Part shown: positions 11,601-24,680 of the stretch, piece after piece
How positions within the stretch are numbered: the stretch's first letter is position 1
Layout: every line of letters starts with the position of its first letter
NCBI GenBank assembly: GCA_950295325.1
Contig: OX485804.1
Coordinates: 40,102,429-40,166,428, forward strand
From: Polytrichum commune
Lineage: Eukaryota; Streptophyta; Polytrichopsida; Polytrichales; Polytrichaceae
Direction of reading: 5' to 3'
DNA: 64,000 nt
The notes under the pieces: model-generated
Seen by the model: only the letters and a program-made list of their open reading frames with translations
What the model was told of the DNA's origin: nothing
Databases searched by the model: none
Made by a program: the position numbers and the translations under genes

Positions 11601-13030
11601 GTCGTATACATGGAGCTCGGGAAGCTTGTACTTTACACATAACCATTAAAAATAATCGCAACCCATAAATCTCTGACTCCTTAAGCTGTAAAGGACACTA
11701 CAATGGTTCATTTACAAAGATGCCAATTCTTAACTTATCCATCCATTAAATTTGGCAATTAGCTTCACTGCAGTGCAACTTGCACCATCCTCTTGCCACT
11801 TGCCCAATTTTCGAGTGGGCCGGATTCTGGTGAAAAAGGAGAATAAAAGCTGTTTTTGAAACTCTGGCTATGGCCCACCCATTGCTTTTATAAGTCTATT
11901 TAAAGTCAACAACAAATAACATAAGTTCCACCTTGGTTACACGCACTCATGTAGAGAACGTCAAAGTCAACAACAAATGATGTGATTAACTATACATATC
12001 TTGGTTAATTTGAATATACTTTTCATGCCAAATGCCAATGTATGTAAATAGGAAATTGTTTAAGATGTAGTCCTCTAGAATAGGGCAAAATATCTTATAC
12101 TTACTCATGTGGAAAGGAATATTGGTAGGAGCAACTTCATTGCTTGGCCTCATGTTGTACCGACACGTGATGCTCGCGCACATAAATTACGAATTGGTGA
12201 GCTTTGAAAAACGATACTATTATGTATAGTTTATTTCACTAGCAAGTTTAAAGTTTAGCCCAATGATTTTTTGCTTAAAAGAAATGGGCCTATTTGTTGG
12301 CACTAGGCTCATTGATGGGCTAGCTTTTGAGGCACTTTGAGTGAGGTTGAAGGAGACCCAACTAGCGATGTAGGATGACTTTGTAATGCAAATCCAACAA
12401 AATGTCTTACAATGTATACATATGTAGTTATGTTATGGTGATGTGGAGCTAGCTTGTGGCTCCCACTTCCTGATTTTTTGATTTAAACGTGGCTAACACA
12501 ATGCAAAGAACATAAAAGAAATTGGCTACATGTAGGAATAAGTGTGTTTAAAAAATCGTTCCGTGGGGGAAGTGACCCTCGATCTTTTGGCCCTACATTC
12601 TACAATGTGGAATAGTTTGCAAAATGACATAAGCACAACCCATCCACCACCCAAACAAGAGTAGTAATCTAAGCATTTGACATGTGTTGGCATCGTCCTC
12701 CAATGGCTCCATCCAAATATATCCAATGTACCTTATACAAATGGTCATGAAGGAGCTACACCTTCAAGCATGCCACATATGGTTCAAAGTTTGACGCCAA
12801 ACTCTTAAAGTATAAAGTTGTGGCATGCTTAGTCATGTTCCAAAAACTGAGTGTAGGATTAGTACATTAGGTACCTCTCATAGAACAAGAACCACACCGA
12901 TCCTTTGTTTTCCAAACCATCACTTAGTTGTTGGCATGGCTTCTGCAACATCCACTACCACTGCATTTAGAAACTACCTACATCAACATACATCAAAATG
13001 CACCTACTCTTTACCTCCATAGCAAATATT
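11601..13030. other. Gene-free stretch
   Basis: No supported gene or clear repeat. Three short frames (60-67 codons) lie on different strands. The right boundary is the 3' end of a decayed hAT transposase. Confidence 0.4.
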
Positions 13031-14290
13031 CTAAGCTCTCCAATCGAATATCACTACTCAACAAGGGAATGTGTTCAAGGTGTAAAACTCTTGCTCAAAC
13101 ATATGAATTACTGAGTTTGGGTGGGTTGTGAGCTAGTTCCTCAACTTGCTCTTAAAACAATGAGGCGGTGATTGCTCTCTCAACTTCCATACTATCCAAC
13201 ACTTGGGTGTGAACAATCTCAACAACTTCCATGGACTTGGATATCTTTGCTAAGATGAGCGTATTGCTAGAAAGGTTGCACCAAAGCCATGACATTAAGT
13301 TCTTGGTTGTGGGTAAAGACATGGTAGCTTGAGCATTTGATATCATGTTGATTTTAAAAAACGAGTTTTTGAGCTTAAGGTTGAGGATATCAAGGGGTGG
13401 AGGCACCCACTCCTCAACATCCTTAGTCTTAGTGTTCACATGTACCCACAACTTCTTTGTTGTCCTATAGAATATTTTTAATGTTCAAGTATGCCCACGA
13501 CACGTAGCCTCCATTATACCAGTCAACCAATACTAGGGGTAGCATATGTCAAAAACGCACATCACCTCCTCTTTAAGGTGTTTTACTACACATGTTATTT
13601 GCCGAACTGCACCTTGTCAATGATTACCTCAAATTTAATCTTGTTCACCGCTTCCCATTATCATGGGAATTTTACAAATCTCATCGTAGCCACGTGGAAT
13701 ACACCTGCAACCTTAAAAACCAAGCCGTCCTCCTCACAATTGTAGCGAAACAACCAATTTTGCTTGATTACCATGGATTTGTCATTTGCTTTGATTTAAA
13801 GGTGTTGAAGTCATTTTCATGGAAAATAAATGATGGATCTAGATACAATGGATATAGATCACTTTGGCATATTTGTACTGGATAATAGAGATCTACAATG
13901 TAGTATGTTACATTATGTGCAAATTTGATGAGGGAATTCACATGATGTAACATTGACATCAATCAGAGAAGGGTGATCATTTTTTGCCAATCTAGGAGCA
14001 TGGAAAGTTTTTATTTGTTATTGATTTGCGTCCATTATCATTCATCACTAAGGGTTTATATTCTTCAAGTACCCTCTTTGTAGGCCGACGCATAAACATC
14101 CAACAATTCATAACATTTCTAAGGATCTTGTTACCTTTGGATTTCAAACAAACGGCAAGCTTTTGGAACTTTAGGGTGTGTTTGGAGAGGAGGTGAATTA
14201 TAGTATTGGAATTGATAGCACCAGTACCCAAAGAGGGTTGAGAAAACCACCAAAGAACCATCAAGCAGGGCGCCAATGCCAACATCAAGA
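13031..14290 (-). pseudogene. Decayed hAT-family transposase (ZNF862-like), copy 2
   Basis: Successive - strand frames, interrupted by stops and frameshifts, follow the order of plant hAT transposases of the zinc-finger-862-like type. ILRNVMNCWMFMRRP and KRVLEEYKPLV (about 14100-14030) correspond to the conserved ...TRW...P..R...EY block. MLHHVNSLIKFAH follows near 13950, then VEIVHTQVLDSMEVERA (about 13200), the core of the C-terminal dimerisation domain. After a frameshift near 13154 come KSKLRN, a stop, and FEQEFYTLNTFP before a stop at 13031. The N-terminal zinc-finger half was not found upstream. It is inactive. A related but separate copy lies at 55057-57499. Confidence 0.7.
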
Positions 14291-15513
14291 CAACTAGGCC
14301 ACCTTAGGTTGCATTATGATAACTGAATTTTATTAGAAGGATCTAAGTTGTTTACCCTATGACATGAAACTTAAAATGGACTAATTAGGCATTTAATAAG
14401 ACTATCTAGATCCATTTTGCTTGAACCCATAACTTTTGAACCTTAATCTTAGTATATTTGTGATTCAAATGTAAGCACTAACTCACCCTTGCCTACTCTA
14501 GCTCACACAAGGCTATTATGCTTCCAATTTTCACATATGGTCCTGAAATTTGAGGAAGAGACTGAAAAACCTCCCATTGGAAGGTTTTTGAGAAGGGCAT
14601 GAAGATACATATGATGTCTCACATCCAACTTGTATGTTCTTCGACAACCTATCATATTTTTTTCCAGCTAAATTTAGATAACTTCTAGTTTGAATATTTG
14701 TTCTTAAGTTCACTTTGAATATTCAACAACGGCTTGCCACCTACCCTCCTCTTGGTTAGTCAATCAAGCAACCTCATTTTCCCGACACTTGGCCGAACAA
14801 GAATTCTAACATGTAGAAGGCATCATGGGGTCTATCTCATTGGGAAACCTATGACAACCCAACAACATTAAAAAAATCACATTAGATGATATAAAAAAGG
14901 TTTTTCTTCCTAAAATGTGAAATTCTTTCCATCTCTCAGGGAAGTAAGTAGATTACCTCCACTTCAAGAAATTTTCTCAAATATAAATGTAAATTGTATT
15001 TGAAGTAAACGTTGACACCACTTGAATGCAAGGTTGTCTTTGCTTACCACACCACGGATCATAGACTTGCAGTTTAAATTGGATGGTGGTCGACTATCCC
15101 TATCTCTAGAAATTATAGACTATGGCACTTTTATTCTTACAATACACTTGCAAACGAGGCATACTTTGTATTGGATTGTCCCCTATATAGCCCCGTTAGA
15201 AATAAGTTTCCATCAATATTTGAGAATGTAGTTTTAGGGAGCCATAAGTCTTTCTTTCAATCGGATCATCAAGTTGACATCAGTCTCTATCTCATGAAGG
15301 CTATTGCACTTTGCCACTCCAAGATATTATCCAGTTTGAAATCATCATGATGTACTTTCAATCTCATTAGCCTTTTGGATTCCTGGACTCTTAAATCAAT
15401 TTAAATTTATTTCATTGTATCATATATAGATTTTTGTTTTCTTCTATTTTCATTGCATTTATCAGTCACTGCAGGTGAGCCATTGTGGCTTGCTTGTTGG
15501 AACTTCACCCCAC
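14291..15513. other. Gene-free stretch between hAT relic and nested element
   Basis: No gene is recognised. A - strand frame at 14531-14713 and a + strand frame at 15022-15231 lack domains. Missing upstream parts of the hAT relic could lie here in a form too decayed for me to see. Confidence 0.4.
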
Positions 15514-15892
15514 TAAGGGCCAAGTTCCATGTATCGGTCCTGGTCCATTTTTTAAGTGCGTGAGAAACGGGTGACATCATCAAAAAAAGGTGATGTCACC
15601 CATTTAATGAAAGGGTACTTCTATGTGGGGTGCTGGTTTATTCCGATTTCTTACTTTCTCACCAAATTTGGTGAGTGATAAAATATCACATTTTATAAAG
15701 GTGATTGGTAATGAAGGTCATGATCATTTAACTTTCGATATTTGATTTACACATGAATTTCTATACATTTATTGAATGAATTCCAAAGTATGTGTTCTTG
15801 ATGTCCATAGGTTGTTTATAAGTGATTTTTGATACATTTGAATAGTATTTGATTTTTTATTTATAAACCCGACATTTATGATCACATTGCAT

Positions 15893-16063
<171 letters not shown>

Positions 16064-16518
16064 CATTAAGATCCAAATTCTTGAAAACATCATGAAAATT
16101 CTTGAAAACAACACGAGTTCACTTTAGTTCACGATGAGGACTCCGACAATATAACATACAATCATCTTCTATCTCTTCCTTCCTTTTGATTTCCTTCCTT
16201 TTCATTTGAATAGTAACTAAACGATTGTTAATGCATTGTAATAAACTCAAGAGAGTTATAATCAACGCTAATATTACATCACACTTGCAAAATCTCATGC
16301 ACGTGATTGATGTGTACCTTGCCTTTTTCCCAAAAATATCACTTTACCACAAGGAGCCCTAGGAGACCCCTAAAAAGAAAGGACTTGAAGAACAATATGG
16401 CCTTTAGTACCCAAGGTGACCGGCCGGTCCAGTCACCGGAGCTCTCTAACCAACACGTGTCTTTTTCTTGACCGTTAGGAAGGCTTGTCCTTGCACAACG
16501 TACAATGTGGGGTATTGG

Positions 16519-18379
16519 TGTGAGGCCAAACCCCCCACCCTTAAGCGTCCGTAGTCCGAGTAGTGGGTTTGGGCTCACATTCCTCCGCGGTATTGGATTT
16601 GGATTTGGATGAGTCCATAGTGCAATGTTCACCCTTCAAGTGGTCTTGGATTTAATTGGTGTCTCCATACCGTACATAAGCCTTTAAGTATTAAGAAATA
16701 CTTATGTGACTTATGTCAATCTCTCCCTCGCACCTTTGGTCTTTGCTTCCTTTGTCTTGCCATCGCGAGAGTGCTCCACATTCTCCATTAATTTGTGCAC
16801 GTGGTTTATTTTTAAAGAGAGGATGCAAGTGTTAAAAAAACACTATTCTCTATAGTCAATCTCAAATACATTTACTTGTGAAAGCCACACATAACACTAA
16901 CTAGCATAATGTAACTAACTACTTGTCTATGAGCTAATTAGGTAGGCTATCTACTAAGCTCCTTCATGAACCCATCTCTTTACTTTCTAATTACATAAAC
17001 CTAGCTCCTTCATAAACCCAGCTCCTTCATAAACCCAGCTTCTTAGCTTCTAACTAAACAAACCCAGCTCCTTCATAAACCCAGCTCCTTCATGAACCCA
17101 GCTCCTTAGCTTCTAACTAAACAAACCCAGGTCCTTCATAAACCCAGCTCTTTCATGAACCCACAACTTTGTAGTTGTAATCCCCAACTACCTCACTAAT
17201 TATTCAAGCCCTTAACTAATCTTCCTACCTAATTTCCCTAATTCTACTAACAACCCCTTTCTAATCACACAATTCTTCTCTAATCCTAAAATCCTAAAAT
17301 CCTAGAGAGGAGAGGGGGAGAGAGAATTTCCTAACTTCACTAAGACTAACTAATCCACACAAGTATATTTTTGCACTCATCACAACATCAAGTGCTCAAC
17401 TCTTAAACATGGAACTTGCAACCACGTGTATTCAAAACATGAACTTAAAGTACCACAAATTGGAATCATGAATTAACTTTAAAATCCTTCACGTCAACAC
17501 TAATTCTACCAAGAGGTCAAGCCCTCTTCAAGGCTAACAAGCCTTGGCTCTCAAACTAAAAACTAAGCACACACATGTGCTCCAATATGGCTTCCCACAC
17601 CCACACTTATAACTCGTGGGGTGCCTTGGAGCACAAAGGAAAGAGAGGATGAGTGAGGGAAGAATGAGGGATTATATAGTAAGCTTGAGGGGGTGAGCAC
17701 CCTCAAGGCTCACGATAAGCCCTTGAGATTTCCTCCTACTTAGTAGGCGCCAATCCTATCTTCTAAGTCTTCCTCCCTCAAATGATCAACAAGGATCCTA
17801 ATTCGAACATTTAACTAGCCTTGGCTTTCTACCTACCACACTTTACCAAACTTGGGATGCTTCAACCCAAATTTAGCCTCCTTCGCTTTCCGCCGCCATA
17901 ACTTTCTCCCCTTACTTTCCCAAATCGTCGCTCACCACTTAATTCAAACCACGATGCTTAACTCGTGATTTGATTGGTGCTTTGAGAATTTGCTTATCCT
18001 CCACCTTGCATTCTTCCTTGGGCCTTCCCCATTAAGTGGCCATGATGAGGTGGTCCACTTGTGCGCTCCATGTGATCCTCCATTCATCCCAATTCGAATG
18101 CACTTGCCTCTTGAGTCACTTTGGTTGTCTCCATCCATTTGTACTAGCCTACTCACTAACTACTCAATCCAAGTTCTCCTTACCTATCCTCATTCACTCA
18201 AATCCTTCCGAAGGTAAAAACACAATAACAACTCACATCCTAGCCTCTTACAACATGGTACTTCTAAGGCTAACATTTCACTCTTTTTATATTTTTGTGA
18301 AGTAACATGCTACTTCAAAGTGCATCAACTAACGTTTCAAGGGTCTAAGACTAAATGTGGGCACCCTTTTGGGCTCACA
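16519..18379 (-). repeat. 3' LTR of the gypsy element
   Basis: It is 1861 bases and identical to 25590-27450 except for two transitions. A 61-base hairpin (16519-16579) sits at its outer end: TGTGAGGCCAAACCC pairs with GGGTTTGGGCTCACA. A short-period array of CTCCTTCATAAACCCAG units occupies about 16968-17166. A TATATAA on the - strand is at 17678-17672. Frames in it, such as 17944-18305, recur identically in the other LTR and are not genes. Confidence 0.95.
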
Positions 18380-18440
18380 TAATTGGCGACCATCGGGGGA
18401 TGAATCCAAACATCTCTTGCTCCAAGGGTAAGTTGCCTAG

Positions 18441-20603
18441 TCAAGCTCGGTACTCCTTACATCTACTTCCGGATGTACGGGTAGGAAAGAGCTCACCATT
18501 CAACGTTTCTAATTGAATTGAATTATTAGGAAAGACCTCATAGACAAGGTAAGGTCCTAACCATACCGCATCGAATTTCGCCGGAAATTCAAGCTTTCGT
18601 GCGTCTTGAATCATGACCATCATTCCCGGTGTTAGGGCCCTTCTCTTATGTCGTTTGTCGAAAGTAATCTTTCTCCTTCTTTGGATTGCCTCAATATGTT
18701 GAGCCGCCATTCTCCTCCCTTCGTCAAGTGCTTCCAAATCGGTGAGTCGATTTCGTAAGGATTGACTTTCGGTAAGTCTCGTACTCACGGCCACCCTAAG
18801 TGACTCGACTTCATATTCGATTGGTAGTGTCGCTTCAAGACCATAGACTAAGGAAAATGGTGTAGCACGCGTAGTTACCTTATAGGTTGTACGGTATGCC
18901 CAAAGTGCCGCCGTTAGTTTCGTATCCCAATCCCGCTTCGAGTCTATAACCGTCTTGCGTAGTATACTCACCAAAATTCCGTTAACCCTTTCCGTTTGTC
19001 CATTGGTTTGTGGGTGGTAGGGAGTAGTCTTCCGGTGATCAATTTTAAATTTCTCTGTCATCTCTCGAATCAAGTCATTCAAAAAGTGAGTACCCCTATC
19101 GCTTACTAGGATCTTCGGCACCCCGAACCGCGAAATTATGTTTTCGTACATAAATGTTGCCGCGTGTTCCGCCGTGTCGGTCTTCACCGCTTTGGCTTCC
19201 GCCCACTTGGTGAGGTACTCGGTTGCCACCACAATATATTTCATTCCTTTTGAAGATTGGGGATGGACCTCACCCACATAGTCGATGCCCCATTTTTCGA
19301 AAGGAATTAAGGGTAATGATACATGTAAAGGCATCTCCATTCTAAGGTCGTCTCGGGCATACCGTTGGCAAGCGTCGCATTTCCTTATATAGTCATGGGC
19401 GTCCTTAAATAGTGTAGGCCAAAAGTAGCCCGCTCTAAGTATTTTTTGCCCGGTGAGTTGACCCGAGAAGTGACCGCCGCAAGCGCTATCGTGGCAAGCG
19501 ATTAAAATCGCTTCAACCTCCGTTTTTGACACGCATCGTCGTAAAATACCATCGGACCCCCTTCTAAACAACCTATGGCCCACTACAACAAATTGCCTAC
19601 TATTTACCCTCACCTTCCTTCTCTCTTCTTTTGTCCACTCTTTGGGCAACTTGTGGGTTGTTAGAAATTCCACTATGCCCGCATACCACTCCGGTGTAGA
19701 AGTGACCACAAAGAGGCTATCATCTACTAACATATCATTTACCGGATTTTTTCCTATCTCCTCCGACAACCTAGACAAGTGGTCCGCTTGTAAATGCATA
19801 CGACCCGGTTTATATTCCACCGTGTAGTCGAATTCTTCTAATAACAAAACCCACCTAGCTAACCTACCACTTAACTCCGCCTTGTTAATTAGATACTTGA
19901 TAGCCATGTGGTCAACAAAAAATACAACCGGGTTGCACATGAGGTAATGCCTAAACTTTTTAACGGAAAACACCATGGCTAGGCACTCCCTCTCCGTTGT
20001 AGAGTAGTTTCTTTCGGCGGGGGTCAATTGCTTACTCGCATAAGCTATAGGTTGATCCTTCTCTTTTTCTCCCGTTGCTTGACAAAGCGCACTCCCTATT
20101 GCCACATTACTAGCATCACAATAGACGTGAAAAGGTTTACCCCAATTGGGTGGTATCAACACCGGATAGGTGCTCAACCTATCCCGCAATTCCTCAAAGG
20201 CTTTTTGACAAGCATCCGTCCACTCGAATTTGACATCCTTTTTGAGCAAATGGGTAATGGGCACCGCTATCTTTGAAAAATTAGGAATAAGTTCCCGGTA
20301 CCATTCCACATGTCCTAACAACTTAGAGATCCCCTTGGAATTGGTTGGAGTTGCCAAGTCGCTTATGGCCGCAATCTTATCCGGATCGGGTTCTCTACCT
20401 TTCTCACTAACAACATAACCCAACAACACTCCCTTATTCACTCCCAAAAATGTCTTATCCGGGTTCAATGCTAACCTCATCTTCCTACACCTAACCAATG
20501 CCTCCCTAACACAATGTAGGTGATCATCCACATTACTTTGTGTGCTAAAATCGTCCACAAAGACGGTCATGGATTTGAACAACAAGTCGGTGAAGATATA
20601 CAT
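18441..20603 (-). pseudogene. pol: gypsy pol, 3' part: RT (C-terminal half), RNase H, integrase
   Basis: A 720-codon open frame. Residues 15-18 (F-V-D-D) are the reverse transcriptase catalytic loop. The RNase H domain follows (about residues 160-290), with YCDASN, TTERECLA and VDHMAIKYL carrying the acidic residues. The integrase has an H-H-C-C zinc-binding head (HDSACGGH ... CDACQR). It is followed by the D-D-E core (WGIDYVGEV, VSDRGTHF, QTNGQTERVNG) and a basic C-terminal domain ending GSRCKEYRA. The frame is continuous with the 20610-23465 part and is cut off from it by a TGA at 20612-20610. The ATG at 20603 is therefore an internal methionine and not a real start. All catalytic residues that I can see are intact. 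Confidence 0.9.
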
Positions 20604-20609
20604 TACTAA

Positions 20610-23465
20610 TCATTGGAAAGTAGCCGGGGCATTACATAACCCAAATGGCATCACTACCCACACAAAAGTACCCCAAGGTGTAGTAAAAGCCGTTTTATGG
20701 ATATCTTGGAGGGCTATGGAAATTTGATTATAACCCGCATACCCATCCATAAAGGTATATCGCGAATGACCTCCAACCTCCTCAAGCAACAAGGTGATAA
20801 AAGGTAAGGGGAAGTGATCCTTTTGTGTGCACGAATTCAATTTCCTATAGTCGACACAAACCCTTAATTTCCCATTTTTTTTCTTTACTAAGACCATAGG
20901 AGAAACCCAATCCGTGATTTCCACCGGCTTGATAAACCCGGCCTTCAATAACCTTTCCAATTCCGCTTTCACCAACAATTGCAATTGAAGATTCATCCTC
21001 CTCTCCTTTTGTCTAATTGGCCTCGCCCCCGGAATTAAAGGAATCCGGTGCTCTACCATTTCCCTAGGAATTCCCTTAAGCTCATCGTAGGACCATGCAA
21101 AAGTATCACTAAACTCATCCACCAAATTGCTATACTCCCTAACCTCTTTCTCCCCCAATTTGGAGCCCATCTTCATTTGTCGGGTTTTTCCATTCTTTAA
21201 TTTCACATCCACGTACCGCCAATCCGCTTCCGACACATGTGCTTGTTCCTCTTTGTTCCGATACCAATCGGAAGGCACATTGGGGTAATCTTTCACATCT
21301 TGACCTACAACTATCCCCGTAGACGTGGTCTTGAAATGTAAAGGCTCCTCCAATTTCGATGACTCAATAATCACATCCTCCTCTTGAGTCCCATCTACAT
21401 GAATTAAACTAACCTCACCCTCTTCCACGTCATCTACCCAAGGTGTTAACCCACCGCTAACCCACTCTTCCTCGGTGAGCACCTCACATGGCTCCAACAA
21501 TGAGCCCTCTCCTAAACTAACACTAGGAAATTCACTCCCTAAGCCTACTTGGTGAAATGTAACCATTACATCAACCTCGGACTCGGGGTACTCCCTTAGC
21601 CATTGGGCATAATCCCCATTATCCCCATAATTGTAAAAATTAGGACCTAGACTTCCCGAGCCCGAATCTATAACAACCCTTTGACCTTCGGGATGGACGA
21701 CTCCCACCAATGCCTTGCCAATCTCATTCTCGTTTAAGTCATCAATTTCCTTCTCCAATGGCAAATACATCTCCTTCTTCATCCATCCTTCTAATGAACC
21801 AATGGACACTATGACCCTATTACCCTCCGGACCATAAGTGATGGATGGTTTAGGTCCACCCCAATTGACCATAGCATTCGCCATCCGCAACCAAGGCCTA
21901 CCTAGCAAAATGGGGAAGGTGTCCTTGTTGGAGTGCATTTTAATGACATGGAAGGTGACCAAGTACTCCTCACCTCCCGTAGTCATTCTACAATCCTTGA
22001 TCATTCCCAAAGGCGTAGTCGAACTTTGATTTGCCATATTTATGACCAAAGGTGAAGGCCCCGTGAGTCCAAGTCCCAATTTTTTCATAGTATCCTCCGG
22101 TAGTATATTTAGACTACTCCCTCCGTCGACTAGCACATTAGGAACCACCTTATCTACTATAACAACTTCTATTTCTATAGCTTTCACGTCTCTTCCACCT
22201 TGTGATTGGATCCTAGCGGCTATTTTAGCTTTCACCTTCCTCATCCTCTTGTGTACCGGCATTCCCTCCTTTAATGTTTTCCTTGCCGTGGGTGAAATTT
22301 CCAATAGTTGGCCGAAAGTAATATCCGCCTTGAGTGTACTAAGGTCCGCCCACAAGTCGTAGCCGGTAGATCTTTCCACCTTAGAATTACCCACTACGTC
22401 GAATTCGTCTACGGGAACCCCCGGTCCTTCCCATTCACCCACATCGCTATTATCCAAGTCATGTACCGCATTAGTCCTCTCCCTATCTTGTAAAATTATA
22501 TTTTCCCTCTCCACATCCTTAGTAGCTCTTCTAGCTACCCTATCCAACTCGGAGAGATTAATCTCTTCATCCGAAGAGTAATTTCCTTGCTCTCCTATTC
22601 CTACCTCCAACGGGGCATCCCCTCTCCTAGCCCTAGTAGTTACCGCTAGTGCAGGTGCTTCTTCAACCACACCCTTACCCTTCACTAACTCATATGTAAT
22701 AGCATTGGTGTGAGGAGGCCATTGACTTTGCTCCTCTCCAATTCTCGTTGGGAGAGGAAGCATGTGATCACATGTGGCCTCCAACACTCCATCCATGAAC
22801 CTAACATCTTGGGAGTTAGATGGTCCCGGATCCGTTGGAGGGGCTTGTCTCCCGTTACTACCATTAGGTGGAACTCCTTGTCTATTTTGTATTGGAATGT
22901 AACCGGTTGTAGTTTGCAAGCCCGCCGGTGGATGAAAAGTTTGCCTAGCATTACTATGGTCATAGTATAAGTTAGGTGGCCTAAGTTCATTGGCCGGTAC
23001 TCCTTGTGGCCTAGCACCTCGCATATTATCCCTTGCTTGTTGTTGTGGATTAGCCACCGGGTAAGGGACATTAATTATTTTGTCCGGTTGTCGACACGTA
23101 TCCGAGGGATGACTTCCTCCACAATTGCTACAATTAAACTCTTGACCTTCGGACCAACATTGTCCTTGAGCGTACCACCTTCCACAAAAGGGATGAAATT
23201 CCTTCTTCTCTAAATTTTGGCCACCTTGCCCTCTAGGTTGTGGTCCTCTATTGCTTCCATTTCCATAGTGAGGTGGCGCTTGACCTCGTTGATTTTGTTG
23301 AGGTGGGTTACCGTTTCCTCTTTGGTCACGGTTTTGTCCACTTCTACAAAATTGACGCGTGTGGCCCGGTTGGCCACATTGGACACACCATAATCCGGAA
23401 GAATGCCTACCCGACTCAACCGGGGGTGGAGGCCCCGGTTGTTGACTCCGGATCATTAATGACAT
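20610..23465 (-). pseudogene. pol: gypsy gag end, protease and RT (N-terminal half)
   Basis: A 951-codon open frame within the single gag-pol frame. It starts with a CCHC zinc knuckle (C27, C30, H35, C40). A second cysteine cluster (near residue 112) reads C-x2-C-x3-H-x4-C. A long disordered, Gly/Gln/Pro-rich linker follows. The retroviral-type aspartic protease has its active site as LVDGGSS at about residues 445-451, with D-G-G in place of D-S/T-G. The reverse transcriptase fingers and palm follow (VKKKNGKLRVCVDYRKLN, then YAGYNQI) and end at MPFGLCNAPATFQ. The frame stops there at TGA 20612-20610. On its 5' side it is separated from gag by TAA 23483-23481. Confidence 0.9.
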
Positions 23466-23480
23466 TTGATCCGTGAGGCT

Positions 23481-24680
23481 TTACATTTGTTTTATCATAG
23501 CCTCTTGGAATCCTAGTTGGCTAGCACCTAGTCTTCTCTCAACCTCCTCCAAGTGTGGATCCGTTCTAGGGGCCGGTAGTGCCAAAAGAGGTGCCGGTTC
23601 CCTAACCGCTAAAGGTCGGGGACCGGTGTCCACAATGGCATATGGAATTTGGTTCTCATACTTAGCGGGTTCTACCGCTACCACCCTAGGGCGTATGGGG
23701 ATGAATTGTGGGATCAATTCATCCTCCCTTCTCCATAGCCTTTCGTGATCTTTATCCAAGTTTTCAATATCTCTAGCCGCACGCTTGGCATCCGCCAAGG
23801 TCAAGGGATTCCTTTCTAGAACACCCCTAATAGTTCCGGACTTAAAAAACCCTTGAATGAAAAATTGCTTTAGCGTGTCGTCGTTGAGCATGGTACCCAC
23901 AAATCTAGTGCACACTAAATCAAACCTCCTAATGTAAGCCGAAATTTCTTCCTCCCTTCCTTGCTTCAATGACGACAATGCCCTTAATGCGGTACTTTGA
24001 CCCACTTCCGGCCTAAATTCGTTAAGAAACTCCCTTTGTAATTGTTCTCATCCCCTAAAATGTCCCTCGGCATGATCCCGATACCATTCATAGGCTTCCC
24101 CCTCTAGAGTGGTACGAAACCACACTAACCAATAACCCGGGTCGGTTATGAGGAAGCTAGCCAACCGTTCGATATACCGTTCCATGTGCCGAGAGGGGTC
24201 CTCATCCTTGGTCCCATAAAATTTAGGGAGATGAGATGGCATATCCATCGCCGCTAAATTTTGTGGAACCACAATTGGTAGGCCTCTTGGCCTAACCAAT
24301 GGGTCTATTGGAGGTATAGGAGGTATGGGCGGAATTGGGGGTATGGGTGGTGGATCCATCCCCCGTTCCTCGGCCATGGTGACCGGTGAACTATTCAACA
24401 ATCCCCTATCAACTTCTACCGGGAATTCTTCTTTAAGTGTGTAATTTTCCGAAGAAGTTTCACCACTCAATTTGGAGGGAGTGATCTCCTCTTCAAGTTG
24501 AGCTCCAAGTTCTAAGGTGTCTAGAATTGATCTAGTCCTAGGTTCGACGTTCAAACAACTCTCTATTCTAACATTATCTTGTTCTAATCTATCACTGATT
24601 TTAGAGGACCGCCTCTTTCGAGTAGATTTCTCTAGTTCTACTATCAAACTTGGTTTTTGTGAGCGAGTCCTACCTTGCAT
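23481..24680 (-). pseudogene. gag: gypsy gag (capsid region), two in-frame pieces
   Basis: The first ATG after the leader is at 24680. The N-terminal part is charged, with a Pro-Pro-Ile repeat. The retrotransposon gag domain then begins (MPSHLPKFYGTKDEDPSRHM, then WFRTTLEGEAYEWY). An in-frame TGA at 24050-24048 interrupts it where related gag proteins usually have tryptophan (inference). The same frame continues (EEEISAYIRRFDLVC, then LTLADAKRAARDIE) to a TAA at 23483-23481. It then runs on in frame into the zinc-knuckle region. The GTG at 24005 is not a start. The intact product would form the virus-like particle. Confidence 0.85.

Noticed and set aside
11329..11649. 106-codon + strand ORF
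   Set aside because: It is antisense to the SINE candidate and crosses its A and B boxes; no domain.
13491..13885. + strand ORFs of 84-97 codons
   Set aside because: They are antisense to the hAT relic, whose - strand frames match a known family order.
17944..18305. ORFs of 70-89 codons on both strands, repeated at 27015-27376
   Set aside because: They lie inside the LTRs and are identical because the LTRs are. No domain, and they contradict each other by strand.
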